From: Dryocosmus kuriphilus
Taxonomy: Eukaryota; Arthropoda; Insecta; Hymenoptera; Cynipidae
Length of the DNA: 64,000 bases
NCBI GenBank assembly: GCA_038277395.1
Contig: CM076196.1
Location: 25,861,260 to 25,925,259 of the forward strand
Reading direction: 5' to 3'
Below the pieces are notes generated by a model. That model ran no database searches and was not told where the DNA came from. It saw nothing but the letters and a program-made list of their open reading frames with translations. A program made the translations under genes and the position numbers. Shown piece after piece: positions 10,671-22,439 of the stretch (positions within the stretch are counted from its first letter, which is position 1; every line of letters begins with the position of its first letter).

Positions 10671-10731
10671 CAGGGCTCGGAACGGGTTACTATTTTATTA
10701 TTTTTTGAAGCTTGAGCAGTTCCGAGCCCTG
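10671..10731. repeat. 61-bp hairpin with 13-bp perfect arms
   Basis: CAGGGCTCGGAAC at 10671-10683 is the exact reverse complement of GTTCCGAGCCCTG at 10719-10731, with about 35 AT-rich bases between. Single-ended relatives occur at about 7439-7485 (GAGCCCTGG end) and 39688-39733 (CAGGGCTCGGAAGTGCTCAA). This is therefore a dispersed family rather than a local structure, probably a tiny DNA-transposon derivative. Its last base is also the first base of the hAT target-site duplication. Confidence 0.7.
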
Positions 10732-10738
10732 TAATTGC
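10731..10738 (+). repeat. hAT target-site duplication, left copy
   Basis: GTAATTGC, identical to 16226-16233, directly abuts the CAGGGCTG terminus. Confidence 0.88.
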
Positions 10739-11291
10739 CAGGGCTGCCACACAGTCACTTAAGTCACTTTTTTTTTTGCAAGTCACTTTTTAGTCACTTT
10801 TTAAAGAAAAAGTCACTGTATGTCACTTTTTTCAAAAATCAGTCACTATACGTCACTTTTTAAAAGGAAAAGATCATTTTAGAGTTTTTGAACATCTCAT
10901 TCTCATAATTACTAATAATTACACCCTCCTTTTTATCGACTTTACTATTACTTGTTACCACTTAAGCTGTTACCGACTGCAGGACAATCGGCTTCGCTTG
11001 CGCAACACTACAACGCTATTCGCGCGAATTCTGATATTCAATTGTTTTAGCTGATCGTAGCATAGACAATATTTTTTCGTGGCTTCTGTTTTATTTTACC
11101 CATTATCGAGTGAAATTGTGAACTTTATAATTAATAGGAGTTACAAACAGGTATGTAAAGTATATATGTATGTAATGTATGTAAAATATATAACACAAAC
11201 TAAAGAGAGCATGGAAAGCACTATTATTGTTTTCCTAAATTTTTTGCATTACCATATGGTGATTTTGTAGCAGTTGAGATTCTTGACAATC

Positions 11292-11326
11292 CTGATGAGG
11301 GGAATGGGTATACCTTCCGAAACGTC
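11292..11326 (+). ncRNA. Hammerhead-ribozyme-like motif 1 (possible Penelope/retrozyme relic)
   Basis: The core reads CTGATGAG (11292-11299). It is followed by a possible stem II (GGAA with TTCC, inner GG with CC, around 11301-11318), then CGAAAC and GTC (11318-11326). CTGATGA, GAAA and the GTC cleavage triplet in this order and spacing are the conserved core of the hammerhead. The AC/GT stem III with no loop resembles the minimal, dimer-acting versions described for Penelope-like elements. Stem I is weak: only about two pairs are obvious. Activity is therefore uncertain and chance resemblance remains possible. About 50 bases downstream comes a CATCATCAACCTAACC tail that resembles the tail behind motif 2. 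Confidence 0.45.
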
Positions 11327-12523
11327 GAAATAAAACATTCTGCAAACTTAGTCCGAAGTATGTCATCATCAACCTAACCTAACAAAAAAATAAATACGTA
11401 TTTATACTTGTATTATTTCAATTTACGAATAAGCTTTTCCCTTTCTAATAACCAGAAGCAAAGTATATTTCCGTCAATTTTAACAATGACTCAAACTGTT
11501 CCAACAGTTCTTATCGGTTAAAAATACTATTAATTTGAGATATATAAGTTTAAAAAGTAGGTATATTGTTATATTGACTAAATCCAATAACCTTTATCCT
11601 GCAAAAACAAAAGTTAGGTTACGTTTTTCTGGGAATCCTCTATGATAATTTCTCTTTCTTCTTTTCTCAGAAAAAAAGTATAGATTCCTGTTACATTGAT
11701 GCTCTCTTTTTTCATATAGGTATTTTGACCGAATTTTCTGATAGAGATGTGTTTTTCATGGGTGATTGTTTATATAAAATTCACTGAGTGTGACAAGTTT
11801 TTTAAAATTTTATATAACTTAAAAAATATAAATGTCACATAATAAATTTAACCTTCCTATTAAAAATATTTCTTCAATCCAATCGTATATTAAAATTTCC
11901 AAAGTTTAAATATATTTTCTCTCAGTTTTTGATATTTATTTTTTTCATGAATATAATATTTTGTTAACAAATTTTTAAAAAAAAGTTTTTTTACTTATCG
12001 CTAGTGCAAGAAATCTGTTTATGAGCTTCTAAAAAATTTCGCAGTCATATATGAATTTATAACATTTATTTATCTGATAAATAAGAATTTAAGTTTAGGA
12101 ATTTAAAATTTGTGATGGATCGAAGTTTTTGAGTCAAAAAATTTATTTGAAAAATTTTGTTGCATTTTTTGAAAAGCATGTGACTTAAAAGAAAATTAGA
12201 ACTCTCAAAAGATAGAATAAAAATTCTGAAAATCAATATCTCTGTCTGGAAAAATTTGCTTATGTTTTTTCTTAATGAAATAAATAAAATACTTTTAAAA
12301 ATTGCTTTTAGTGAATCTACAGATTCAAGTAATTTTTTAATTTCTTGAAAATTTCCGATTTTCAAATATTTTATACATCAGCAAACTTTTTTCTATATCC
12401 AATTTAATTTTATCTTGGATTACCTACTGACATATTTACGTGTATTAAAATTATGATCCTAAACTAAAAATAAACATACTTGAACATTTGATTTGTTTAG
12501 ACCTGCTGCTCTAGTAAAACGCA

Positions 12524-14844
12524 ATGGAGAAGAATTGCAGTTTTTCCTCTTTGTGGCTCGAAAAAGATGACGGACAAGGCTGTAAGATAAAAGATTGGGC
12601 AGTCAGATTTAGCGATCATGAACCTTCCTGCTCTATGTGCGGTGGTTCCAGAATCACAGTTGCTCATAAAGGATTTCAGGCTCTCATTCAGCATGCTGCG
12701 ACAGACAAGCACAAGAGAAACTTTGCTAGTCAACAAGGAACGACTAAGTTGATGATAAAATGTGCATCAACACTGTCAAATGATTCTTCCTCTAGTTCTT
12801 CTTCTGTGATGAGAAAATTTCCAAGTACCATTCAAATCTATAGCGTTCGTGATCAAACAACAAGAGCGGAGTTAATATGGACTTTGAAGTGTGTTGCTGC
12901 TGACTTCAGTGCTGCTTCCTGTGGTGACTGGTGACTTGAGAAATATTTTTCAGTCTATGTTCGGCGTCAATCAAATCACCGAGAATTTTACTCTTGGACG
13001 CAGCAAGGCTACTTATTTCCTGAATGATGCAGTGGCTCCCCATTTTAGGTCTGTCCAACTTAAAGACATGGAAGACTCGTTCTTTAGTCTTTTATATGAC
13101 GAAACAACGAACGCGGCTGGGCGAAAGGAACTCTAGACCTCTGGGAGATATTGGTCCAAAGAAAAGCATTGTATCATTTTTCAACATTTGGAAACCGTTT
13201 TTATTGGCAGTGCTACAAGTGACATCATTTTGGAGAAGTTGAACGAAGCTATGGAGCACGCTAATTTATCTACATATAATCTTCTGATGTTGGATAGCGA
13301 CGGTCCAAATGTAAATAAAGGAGTTTTTAGGAAGATGAACAGCCAACTAATTCAAATGAGAAAGAAAGGCTTAATAGATCTTGGTATTTGCAACATACAC
13401 GTTTGTCATAATGCGTTTCTCAGAGGAATGGATAAGCTGGGAGAGGAAGCATCTTCTTTGCTTTATTTGTTGCATGGTTTTTTTCACGGGTGGCCTACTA
13501 GATGGGAAGATTTTTGCAGCATTTTAAAGAAATGTAATGTTCCGCTACTGCATTTCATTGAGCACGCATCTTCGCGTTGGCTTACAATTCAAGGAGCTGC
13601 AGAAAGAAGTCTCATTCTTTGGGAAGCTGCGCTTGAATATTTTCTTAAATTTCTTCCGAACAAGCAGGGTCAGAACTTGCATGAGAAGGAGTGCCATCTG
13701 CAGACTAAAGATGTTACAGAAGCGAACGATGAAGGCTGAAATGATGCTCGTTGTTTCAAGCTCCAAGATACTGACGAATGTTACAAAAATGTTTCAAAAA
13801 GAGGAGCCTCTTATTCACCTGCTGCATTCACAGCTGACGAGTGTAGTGAAAATCTTGATTGATAGGTCTTGTAAGAAAGAAGGTCTAGCTTATGACAAAG
13901 TATTCGATAGCAGTAATCTTCTCGAACCTAAAAATGTTGTTCTCCCCGAAGACTGCTTGGATGAATTATCAACGGTGGCGGAATTGAAAAAAAAAATCTT
14001 TTTTTCAGAGATGCTCAATCACATTACATCGCAGTTTGCAAGCACATTTTAGATAAATCATCCTTAAAATCTGCCACAATTCTTGGAGACTTACAGTACC
14101 TTGACTCTAGTAAGCGGGTGAAATCTTCCAGCTCTAGTGCTATTGTGGCAGGTGCTAAAGCTCTGCCCTGGACGGTAGAAACTGATGTGCTCAAGGACGA
14201 GTGGAAACTTTTACAAGAAGAGAAAATCTTGGAGGTTAAAGTTGAGAGAATCGACGAATATTGGGATCGTATATCTAATTTAAAAAATCTTATGGGAGAA
14301 AAGAAGTACCCAACTGTATGGAAACGCTGATGTTGAGAGAGGGTTTTCAGTTTTTGGTCATATCCTTACGGATGAGAGAGCGTCTATGAGCGAAAGGACG
14401 TTAAATTCAATCCTCACTGTTAAATATGTACTTAAGCAATACAACAATTTGCCTCACACTGTACCTCTTACTAAGGAGCTTTTTGATTCTGCAAGATGCG
14501 CCCGTAACAGTTATGAAAATTATTTAGAAGCAGAAAGAAAGAAGAAAAAAGAAGCTGAGATATCTAGGCGTGAAGAAGAGCAAGTGAAAAAAGTTGAAGA
14601 AGAGAAACTGCGCAAAATGTCTGAAAGCAAGAAGAAATTGCACTCTGAAGAAGAAATACTCGCTATTTTGAGGAAGGAAAAAGAAGAGAAATTAAAAAGT
14701 TCTAACAAGCTCTTAGAAGAAGCTAACATCAGATTAAAAAAGGCTATGGAAAAGCAAAACATGGAAGAAATTCAACTCGCCCAGGCTATGCTTGTAGCAG
14801 TAGGAGAATTGGGGAAAGAATCTGAGGAAAAGCGAAGAAATTAA
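12524..14844 (+). pseudogene. hAT-like transposase with N-terminal BED-type zinc finger, frame-broken
   Basis: The start ATG at 12524 gives MEKNCSFSSLWLEKDDG. A CxxC...HxxxxH-type finger follows (CSMCGGSRITVAHKG, then QHAATDKH), the DNA-binding BED-like module. After breaks near 12900 and 13136, the RNase-H-fold core appears at 13188-13739. It holds MLDSDGPNVNKGVF with a likely catalytic aspartate, ICNIHVCHNAFLRG with a CxxH-type insertion motif, and SSRWLTIQGAAERS. The dimerisation region ADVERGFSVFGHILTDERAS lies at about 14324-14383 and continues into a glutamate/lysine-rich coiled coil to the TAA at 14842. At least four frame changes and a stop at about 13133 make it non-functional. Its position between hAT ends with an 8-bp duplication supports the family call. 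Confidence 0.85.
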
Positions 14845-15285
14845 TAAAATCCAGAAGACAGGGGAAAAAATGATATTTTGGATTTTATGTCAAAAAAGAA
14901 AATAACATCTAAATAATATAGTTATATATAGTTCGTGATTCTTCTATTTTCTACCGTAAAGTATTGTGGAAATGTGCAATATAAATGCTGCAGTTTTGTG
15001 ATAATTTTGTTTAGTTTTTATTATCTACTTGTAATAAAACGAATTACAATTTATGTGATTTGCAGAAGTTATTCTGGAAATTGTGACCTTGGTATTCATC
15101 ACAAAATTCAGCCCTAGAATTACTAATACTAAACCTCGATCTATTTTAAAATTTACGATGTTTTACTTGACTCTTAAGGTATGTATTGTATGATATTGTA
15201 AACTCTTTCTAAAAGAGAATTTTTTATTTTTGTATTCCTTAACTTAAACGATGTATTGTTGTCAACCTTTTAGAAAATAAATTGA

Positions 15286-15318
15286 CTGAAGAGGGTCCAT
15301 ATCCAGGACCGAAACGTT
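15286..15318 (+). ncRNA. Hammerhead-ribozyme-like motif 2, degenerate
   Basis: CTGAAGAG (15286-15293) stands for CTGATGAG with one core change. It is followed by a perfect 5-bp stem II, GGTCC (15294-15298) and GGACC (15306-15310), and then GAAACGTT (15311-15318). The cleavage triplet is GTT instead of GTC. As at motif 1, about 60 bases later comes CGAAG followed by ATCAACATCAACTTAC. That shared tail suggests both are remnants of one repeat family. The altered core makes catalysis unlikely. Confidence 0.4.
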
Positions 15319-15423
15319 TCATAAACTAAAATTAAATTTTGTTTTTTAATCTCATCATTACTGTCCTGCAACACGAAGACTTGTTATCAACATCAACTTA
15401 CTAATACTAAGTGTTACTTTGGA

Positions 15424-15779
15424 AGAGTGGGACGATGGTCGTGGGGGCTAAGGCGTGTAGGCCTTTAGACCCACTCCTTCGGCTTGCGGGTTCGATTCCC
15501 GCCTCGCACTCTGGAAGAACCTCGGCGGCACACGCGGTGAACACCTGCCTAGCAAGGGAGTTGTTCATCTCCGGTATATCGTGGCGCCGGTACCTCTAGA
15601 GAAAAAGGTTCTCTAAGTACTTTAAGCAGGTTCTTGGTGGTTCGGAACCCACCTTAAACTGTAGGTCCCCCTCCCGCCACCAAAGTATGTGTGTGGGGGG
15701 TGTGCAAAAAGAATAGTGGAGAAATACAAAAAACAATGTAAACCCTCAGGGGACACATTAGAAGCTTCCATTCCATTCC
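15424..15779 (+). mobile_element. tRNA-derived SINE, copy 1
   Basis: The copy is flanked by a perfect 15-bp duplication, AAGTGTTACTTTGGA (15409-15423 and 15780-15794). The 5' part folds like a tRNA with a long variable arm. An A-box-like TCGTGGGGGCTAAGG is near 15438 and a B box GGTTCGATTCC lies at 15489-15499 inside GCGGGTTCGATTCCCGC. The tRNA-unrelated body (GGCGGCACACGCGGTGAACA, later GGTACCTCTAGAGAAAAAGG) follows. The 3' end is a short tandem of ATTCC rather than poly-A. It is inserted in the hAT element and nearly identical to copy 2. Confidence 0.88.
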
Positions 15780-15849
15780 AAGTGTTACTTTGGACATAAT
15801 ACACCTCTTTTTGTGCGAAAATTAGTCACTTTTTTGAAGTACTTTAGTC

Positions 15850-16199
15850 GAGTGGGACGACGGTCGTGGGGGCTAAGGCGTATAGGCCTTTAGACCCACT
15901 CCTTCGGCTTGCGGGTTCGATTCCCGCCTCGCACTCTGAAAGAACCTCGGCGGCACACGCGGTGAACACCTGCCTAGCAAGGGAGTTGTTCATCTCCGGT
16001 ATATCGTGGCGCCGGTACCTCTAGAGAAAAAGGTTCTCTAAGTACTTTAAGCAGGTTCTTGGTGGTTCGGAACCCACCTTAAACTTTAGGTCCCCCTCCC
16101 ACCACCAAAGTATGTGTGTGGAGGGTGTGCAGAAGGAATAGTGGAGAGATACAAAAATCAATGTAAACCATCAGGGGACACATTAGAAGCTTCCATTCC
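15850..16199 (+). mobile_element. tRNA-derived SINE, copy 2
   Basis: It is the same family and orientation as copy 1, flanked by its own 13-bp duplication AAGTACTTTAGTC (15837-15849 and 16200-16212). Copy 2 was therefore an independent insertion, not a tandem duplication. The B box is at 15914-15924. It differs from copy 1 at scattered positions only and ends in TTCCATTCCA. It interrupts the subterminal part of the hAT right end, about a dozen bases from the terminal repeat. Confidence 0.88.
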
Positions 16200-16225
16200 A
16201 AGTACTTTAGTCTGTGGCAGCCCCG

Positions 16226-16233
16226 GTAATTGC
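16226..16233 (+). repeat. hAT target-site duplication, right copy
   Basis: GTAATTGC directly follows the right terminus CAGCCCCG of the hAT element. Confidence 0.88.
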
Positions 16234-16311
16234 AATAATTCTGGCCAATAGTGACTTTATTTCAGAATTTTTTCTTGAGATCACTAATGAAACTGTGTTT
16301 TTGGTTTTCAG

Positions 16312-16496
16312 CTGTGCAAGAGAGGAATGCCTACGCCTTGAACGTTTGGCGGCGCGTACGGATGAAACTGGAGGGTCGCGATCCAAACTCATCGCGCAAG
16401 TACACGACGGCTGAACAGGTGGAGTACGTGATCCGCGAGGCACAAAGCTGCGAAAACCTGGCCCTTCTGTACGAAGGTTGGACTCCATGGGTCTGA
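16312..16496 (+). CDS. Smg1: Smg1 last exon: FATC domain and stop
   Basis: The acceptor TTGGTTTTCAG ends at 16311. The exon completes the alanine codon begun at 10647 and reads AVQERNAYALNVWRRVRMKL, then a short linker and QVEYVIREAQSCENLALLYEG, ending WTPWV and TGA at 16494-16496. The WTPWV-type terminus is the invariant end of PIKK FATC domains, which are needed for kinase stability and activity. The phase matches only the donor at 10648, confirming a 5.66-kb intron between the last two exons. No other plus-strand frame here is needed. Confidence 0.96.
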
Positions 16497-17183
16497 GCGA
16501 ACGGAAAGCGGCGCCAGGACGCCGTTGGTTTAACTCAAATCTCACGTGGTACTCAATCTCGTACCAACTGCAACTACTGCTCTTCGTCGTAGAGGCAAAC
16601 CGGGTGAAATGCTTAAATGCCTTCACCTGGGAGAAGAGCCCCTATAAATACGGTAAAGGGTTAATTCAAGAATTAACCGAAGGAACATCTGACGAGCTGG
16701 CTTACTGGCTAAGCCGCTCCGAGGTAGCGATTCTATGATTATCTCGAAACGGTTGACGCGCAAGAAGATCCCTGCGCAGTTCTTTGATCTTGCTAACCGA
16801 GATCCTGCGAACAGTCTGTAGTCGACATTGCCAGTGTATCGCAAAATTCTTGTCAGTCAGTCGAGGCCATCATCTCTGACAGTAACTCGCAACTACTTTC
16901 AACTCACGCCTTGGCAACGTGCGAGAAATGTGAAAATAGAAAGAAAAATTTTAATGAGTTTGTATTCAGTCAAGAAAATTGTGTTAATTCGATTCAAAAT
17001 CACATACGCACTTATTTCACTTATCGTTCTTGAATCAAACACTTTTCAATTTCCTTTATTCAAGGCAGCCCCCTGGCACAAGTTTTTAACGAATCTTTCG
17101 AATCCTGTCCGTTTCTTTCCGAAATAATTAAGAAATAAATACCGAATATGCTAATTAACAAAAAAAATTTTAATTCACGATTA
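16497..17183 (+). other. Probable Smg1 3' UTR and downstream flank
   Basis: The sequence from the stop to about 16920 is of mixed composition, unlike the AT-rich repeats around it, and carries no domain-bearing frame. A canonical AATAAA occurs at 17134-17139. It lies in a short AT repeat (AATAAATACCGAATATGCTA) that recurs near 41430, so its use as the polyadenylation signal is a guess. Confidence 0.4.
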
Positions 17184-17265
17184 GGGACCATTCAGAAAAA
17201 TACGTAACACTTTTTTAGAGATTTTTGACACCCTCTCTTACGTAACTTTTTTCACAAAATCTATA
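17184..17265 (+). mobile_element. Possible end of a MITE-like DNA element
   Basis: AGGGACCATTCAGAAAAATA followed by CGTAACACTTTTT, and CTTACGTAAC about 40 bases later, resembles the terminal region of MITE families that I recall as common in insects (AGGGACC...ACGTAAC). The matching inverted terminus was not found, so this would be a fragment. Confidence 0.3.
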
Positions 17266-20200
17266 ATTGAATAAGAACTCTTGTTAAAAATAATATTAAT
17301 TTTTGATTTTTAAATTAATAATTATCCCTATTATAAATACTAGGGTGGTACAAAAAAAAATTTGGACTTTTTAAAGTCACCCTCGTTTTTGATCAAATTT
17401 TTCCAATTTTTTTAAAATAAAGAAAAAAATAACGTAGTAAAACCTTTATTGTTTCGGGAAAATTCAATTTTTTGAAATAGTAACTACTTCAATAATAAAA
17501 ATAATAAGATTTATATAAGAGTGTTAAATTTTTTTTGTAAAAAAGTGTTAGATATTTTGTAAAGCAAAATTTATTGCCAAAAAGGATTAAATTACTTTCG
17601 GATGAAAATTCGCCTTCGATTTCTGGCAGAAAGTTCAAATCACAGATTTTTTATCCTTAAAATGTTGATATAATTACATGTCTTGTCATTATTAAATTAA
17701 AATGTTATGTTAATATTATATTATCAATATTTATCAAAAAATAAAATTTAATAAAAATTTTTAAAATATTCTCTTTTTATACAAAGAAAAATTGGGGGAA
17801 TTAAATATGAAGTTAATTACAGAGACTTTAAAACTTTAATAGAACCTTTTTTTAATATTTTTAGACTTCACGAAAAAAAATTCGAAGTTAAAAAAATGTT
17901 TTCTAATCAATTACAAGTCCTAATATAAACTTCGTTTCTGGCCTCAAAATTTTTTTCCGAATTAAATCAACTTTTTTTCTAGACATTTTTTGGTTCAGAA
18001 AATTAGTCTGAAGTATACAAAAATTTTGAATTCTATAGTCCTTATATAATATATTTAATTTTTAAAATATTTTTGTTTATGATAATGATTGATAATCTTC
18101 TAATATTAACAAAATATTTTAATGGAAACAACAATTTTTTTGCAGCAAAATGTTACTTAAAAAAAAAACTTTCTAGAATAATGTCTCTTAAAAGAAAATT
18201 TAATAAAGTCGTTATTATTTCGAAAAAATTTAATTTTCTCGTTTTAAAAACAAAAATGGAAATTTTTGAAATAATAACAATTTCAATAATGCCATTAATA
18301 AAATTTGTGTAAGAAAGTGTTAGATACTTTGTAAAACAAAATTTACTGCCAAAAAAGATTTAATTACTTTCGGATGAAAATTCGGCTTCGATTTCTGGCA
18401 GGAAGTTCAAATCACAGATTTTTTATCCTTAAAATGTTGATATAATAATTTGTCTTCTCAGTATTAAATTAAAATGTTATGTTAATATTATATTATCAAT
18501 ATTTATCAAAAAATAAAATTTAATAAAAATTTTTAAAATATTCTCTTTTTATACGAAGAAAAATTGGGGCAATTAAATATGAAGTTAATTATAGAGACTT
18601 TAAAGCTTTAATAGAACCTTCTTTAATATTTTTCGACTTCACGAAAAAAAATTCGGAGTTAAAAAAATGTTTTCTAATCAATTACAAGTCCTGATATAAA
18701 GAAGAAAAATTAATAATTATTTGTCTCCGAATTAAAGAAACTTTTTTTTCTAGATATTTTTGGTTCAGAAAAGTAGTCTGGAGTATACAATAATTTTTTT
18801 TTTGTAACTTGACAAAAATAGTTTTTAAAATATTTTTGTTTATGATAATTATTATTGATAATGTTCTAATGTTAACAAAATATTTTAGTGTAATAATGAC
18901 AATAAACAATGTCAATATTTTAATGGAAATAACAGTTGTTTGTGGCAGTAAACTGTAACTTAAAAAAAATATTTAAAACTTTCTAGATTAATGTATCTTA
19001 AAAGAAAATTTAATGAAATCGTTATTTCGAAAAAATTTGTGTTTGTCGTTTTCCAAACGTAAATATTCAGTTTTTTTAAATAATCACTATTTCAGTAATT
19101 AAATAATAAAATTTCTGTAAGAAAGTGTTAGATATTTTGTAAAGCAAAATTTACTGCCAAAAAGGATTAAATTACTTTCGGATGAAAATTCGCCTTCGAT
19201 TTCTGGCAGGAAGTTCAAATCACAGATTTTTTATCCTTAAAATGTTGATATAATAATTTGTCTTGTCATTATTAAATTAAAATATTATGGTAATATTATA
19301 TTATCAATATTTATCAAAAAATAAAATTTAATAAAAATTTTTAAAATATTCTCTTTTTTATACAAAGAAAAATTGGGGGAATTAAATATGAAGTTAATTA
19401 CAGAGACTTTAAAACTTTAATAGAACCTTTTTTTAACATTTTTAGACCTCACGAAAAAAAATTCGGAGTTAAAAAAATGTTTTCTAATCAATTACAAGTC
19501 CTGATATAAAGAAGAAAAATTAATAATTATTTGTCTCCGAATTAAAGAAACTTTTTTTTCTAGATATTTTTGGTTCAGAAAATTAGTCTGATGTATACAA
19601 AAATTTTGAATTCTATAGTCCCTATATAATATATTTAATATTTTTAATATTTTTTTTTATGATAATCATTGATAATGTTCTAATATTAACAAAATATTTT
19701 AATAGAAATAACAGTTGTTTTACAGTAAAATGTTACTTTAAAAAAAAAATTTTCTAGAATAATGTCTCTTAGAAGAAAATTTAATAAAATCGTTATTTCG
19801 AAAAAATTTAATGTTCTCGTTTGAAAAACATAAAAATTGAAATTTTTGAAATAATAACAATTTCAATAATGCCATTAATAAAATTTGTGTAAGAAAGTGT
19901 TAGATACTTTGTAAAACAAAATTTACTGCCAAAAAATATTTAATTACTTTCGGATGAAAATTCGGCATCGATTTCTGGCAGGAAGTTCAAATCACAGATT
20001 TTTTATCCTTAAAATGTTGATATAATAATTTGTCTTGTCATTATTAAATTAAAATGTTATGTTAATATTATATTATCAATATTTATTATAAAATAAAATT
20101 TAATACAAATTTTTAAAATATTCTCTTTTTATACAAAGAAAAATTGGGGGAATTAAATATGAAGTTATTTATAGATACTTTAAAACTTTAATAGAACCTT

Positions 20201-22439
20201 TTTTAATATTTTTCGACTACACGAAAAAAAATTCGGAGTTAAAAAAATGTTTTCTAAACAATGAGAAGTCCTAATATAAACTTCGTTTCTTGCCTCAAAA
20301 TTTTGTCTGAATCAAAAAGTGAAGAAAAATTAATAATTATTTTTCTCCGAATTAAATAAACTTTTTTTTCTAGATATTTCTGGTTCAGAAAAATAGTCTG
20401 GAGTATACAATAATTTTTTTTTGTAACTTGACAAAAATATTTTTTTAAATATTTTTGTTTATGATAATTATTGATAATTTTCTAATGTTAATAAAATATT
20501 TTAGTATAATAATGACAATAAACAATGTCAATATTTTATTGGAAATAACAGTTGTTTGTGGCAGTAAACTGTATCTTAAAAAAATATTTAAAACTTTCTA
20601 GATTAATGTATCTTAAAAGAAAATTTAATGAAATCGTTATTTCGAAAAGATTTATTTTTGTCCTTTTCAAAACGTAAATATTCAGTTTTTTAAAATAATC
20701 ACTATTTCAGTATTTAAATAATAAATAAAATTTGTGTAAGAAAGTGTTGGGTATTTTGTAAAGGAAAATTTACTACCAAAAAAGATTTAATTACTTTCGG
20801 ATGAAAATTCGCCTTCGATTTCTGGCAGAAATTTCAAATCACAGATTTTTTATCCTTAAAATGTTGATATAATAATTTGTCTTGTCATTATTAAATTAAA
20901 ATATTATGTTAATATTACAATATTATCAATAATTATCAATAAAAAACTAAAATTTGACAAAAATTAGGGGAATTGAATACGAAATTATTCATAGGGCTTT
21001 TAAAACTTTAATAGAACCTTTTTAACATTTTCACGAAAAAAAATTCGGTATTAGAAAAGTGTTTTCTAATCAATTACAAGTCCTAATAGAAACTTCGTTT
21101 CTTGCCTCAAAATTTTTTCCCGAATCAAAAAGTGAAGAAAAATTAATAATTATTTTTCTCCGAATTAAATAAACTTTTTTTTCTAGATATTTCTGGTTCA
21201 GAAAAGTAGTCTGGAGTATACAATAATTTTTATTTGTAACTTGCCAAAAATATTTTTTTAAATATTTTTGTTTATGATAATTATTGATAATTTTCTAATG
21301 TTAATAAAATATTTTAGTATAATAATGACAATAAACAATGTCAATATTTTATGGAAATAACAGTTGTTTGTGGCAGTAAACTGTAACTTAAAAAAATATT
21401 TAAAACTTTCTAGATTAATGTATCTTAAAAGAAAATTTAATGAAATCGTTATTTCGAAAAAATTTATTTTTGTCCTTTTCAAAACGTAAATATTCAGTTT
21501 TTTTAAATAATCACTATTTCAGTAATTAAATAATAAAATTTGTGTAAGAAATTGTTAGGTATTTTTTAAAGCAAAAGTTACTTTAAAAAAAGATTAAATG
21601 CTTGATTTTCGGACGAAGATTTGCTTTCAATTTCTGGCGCGAAGTTCAAATCACAGATTTTTTTATGCTTAAAATGTTGATATAATAATTTGTCTTGTCA
21701 TTATTAAATTAACGTATTATGTTTATATTACAAATTATCAATAATTATCGATAAAAAAATTAAAATTGAACAAAAATTAAAACTTTAATAGAACCTTTTT
21801 TAACCTTTTCACGAAAAAAAATTCGGAGTTAAAAAAATGTTTTCTAATCAATTTACAAGCCCTAATATAAACTTCGTTTCTTGCCTCAAATTTTTTTCCG
21901 AATCAAAAAGTGAAGAAAAATTAATAATTATTTATCTCCGAATTAAATAAACTTTTTTTTCTAGATATTTTTGGTTCAGAAAAATAGTCTGGAGTATACA
22001 ATAATTTTTTTTTTGTAACTTGACAAAAATATTTTTAAAAATATTTTTGTTTATGATAATTATTGATGTTCTAATGTTAGCAAAATATTTTAGTATAATA
22101 ATGACAATAAACAATGTTAATATTTTAATGGAAAGAACAATTTTTTGTGGCAGTAAACGGTAACTTAAAAAAATATTTTAAACTTTCTAGATTAATGTAT
22201 CTTAAGAGAAAATTTAATTTTTGTCCTTTTCAAAACGTAAATATTCAGTTTTTTTAAAATAATCACTATTTCAGTATTTAAATAATAAATAAAATTTGTG
22301 TAAGAAAGTGTTGGGAATTTTGTAAAGCAAAATTTACTGCCAAAAAAGATTTAATTACTTTCGGATGAAAATTCGCCTTCAATTTCTGGCAGAAATTTCA
22401 AATCACAGATTTTTTATCCTTAAAATGTTGATATAATAA

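Larger units (their letters stand above)
10739..16225 (+). mobile_element. hAT-type DNA transposon, 5.49 kb, inactive, in the last Smg1 intron
   Basis: The left end is CAGGGCTGCCACA (10739-10751) and the right end is TGTGGCAGCCCCG (16213-16225). They are inverted repeats with one mismatch. Both ends are flanked by the same 8 bp, GTAATTGC (10731-10738 and 16226-16233), and an 8-bp duplication with short TIRs is the signature of hAT insertion. Inside is a broken BED-finger/hAT transposase (12524-14844). Subterminal repeats of the GTCACTTTTT type occur at both ends (10757-10860 and near 15825). Two tRNA-derived SINEs lie near the right end. The insertion separates the FATC exon of Smg1 from the rest of the gene but leaves the splice sites of both exons intact. 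Confidence 0.9.

Noticed and set aside
11370..11386. Telomere-type TTAGG repeats (AACCTAACCTAAC)
   Set aside because: Only two to three units occur inside a repeat tail. That is too short for a telomeric insertion and easily chance.
14520..14762. 80-codon minus-strand frame rich in S and F
   Set aside because: It is antisense to the lysine/glutamate-rich coiled coil of the hAT transposase.
15424..15510. A tRNA gene
   Set aside because: The A and B boxes and tRNA-like head belong to a SINE with target-site duplications and a body. The same head occurs at 15850, and the acceptor arms do not pair as in a working tRNA.
16207..16626. 139-codon minus-strand frame
   Set aside because: It is the antisense shadow of the conserved FATC exon of Smg1, with no domain of its own.
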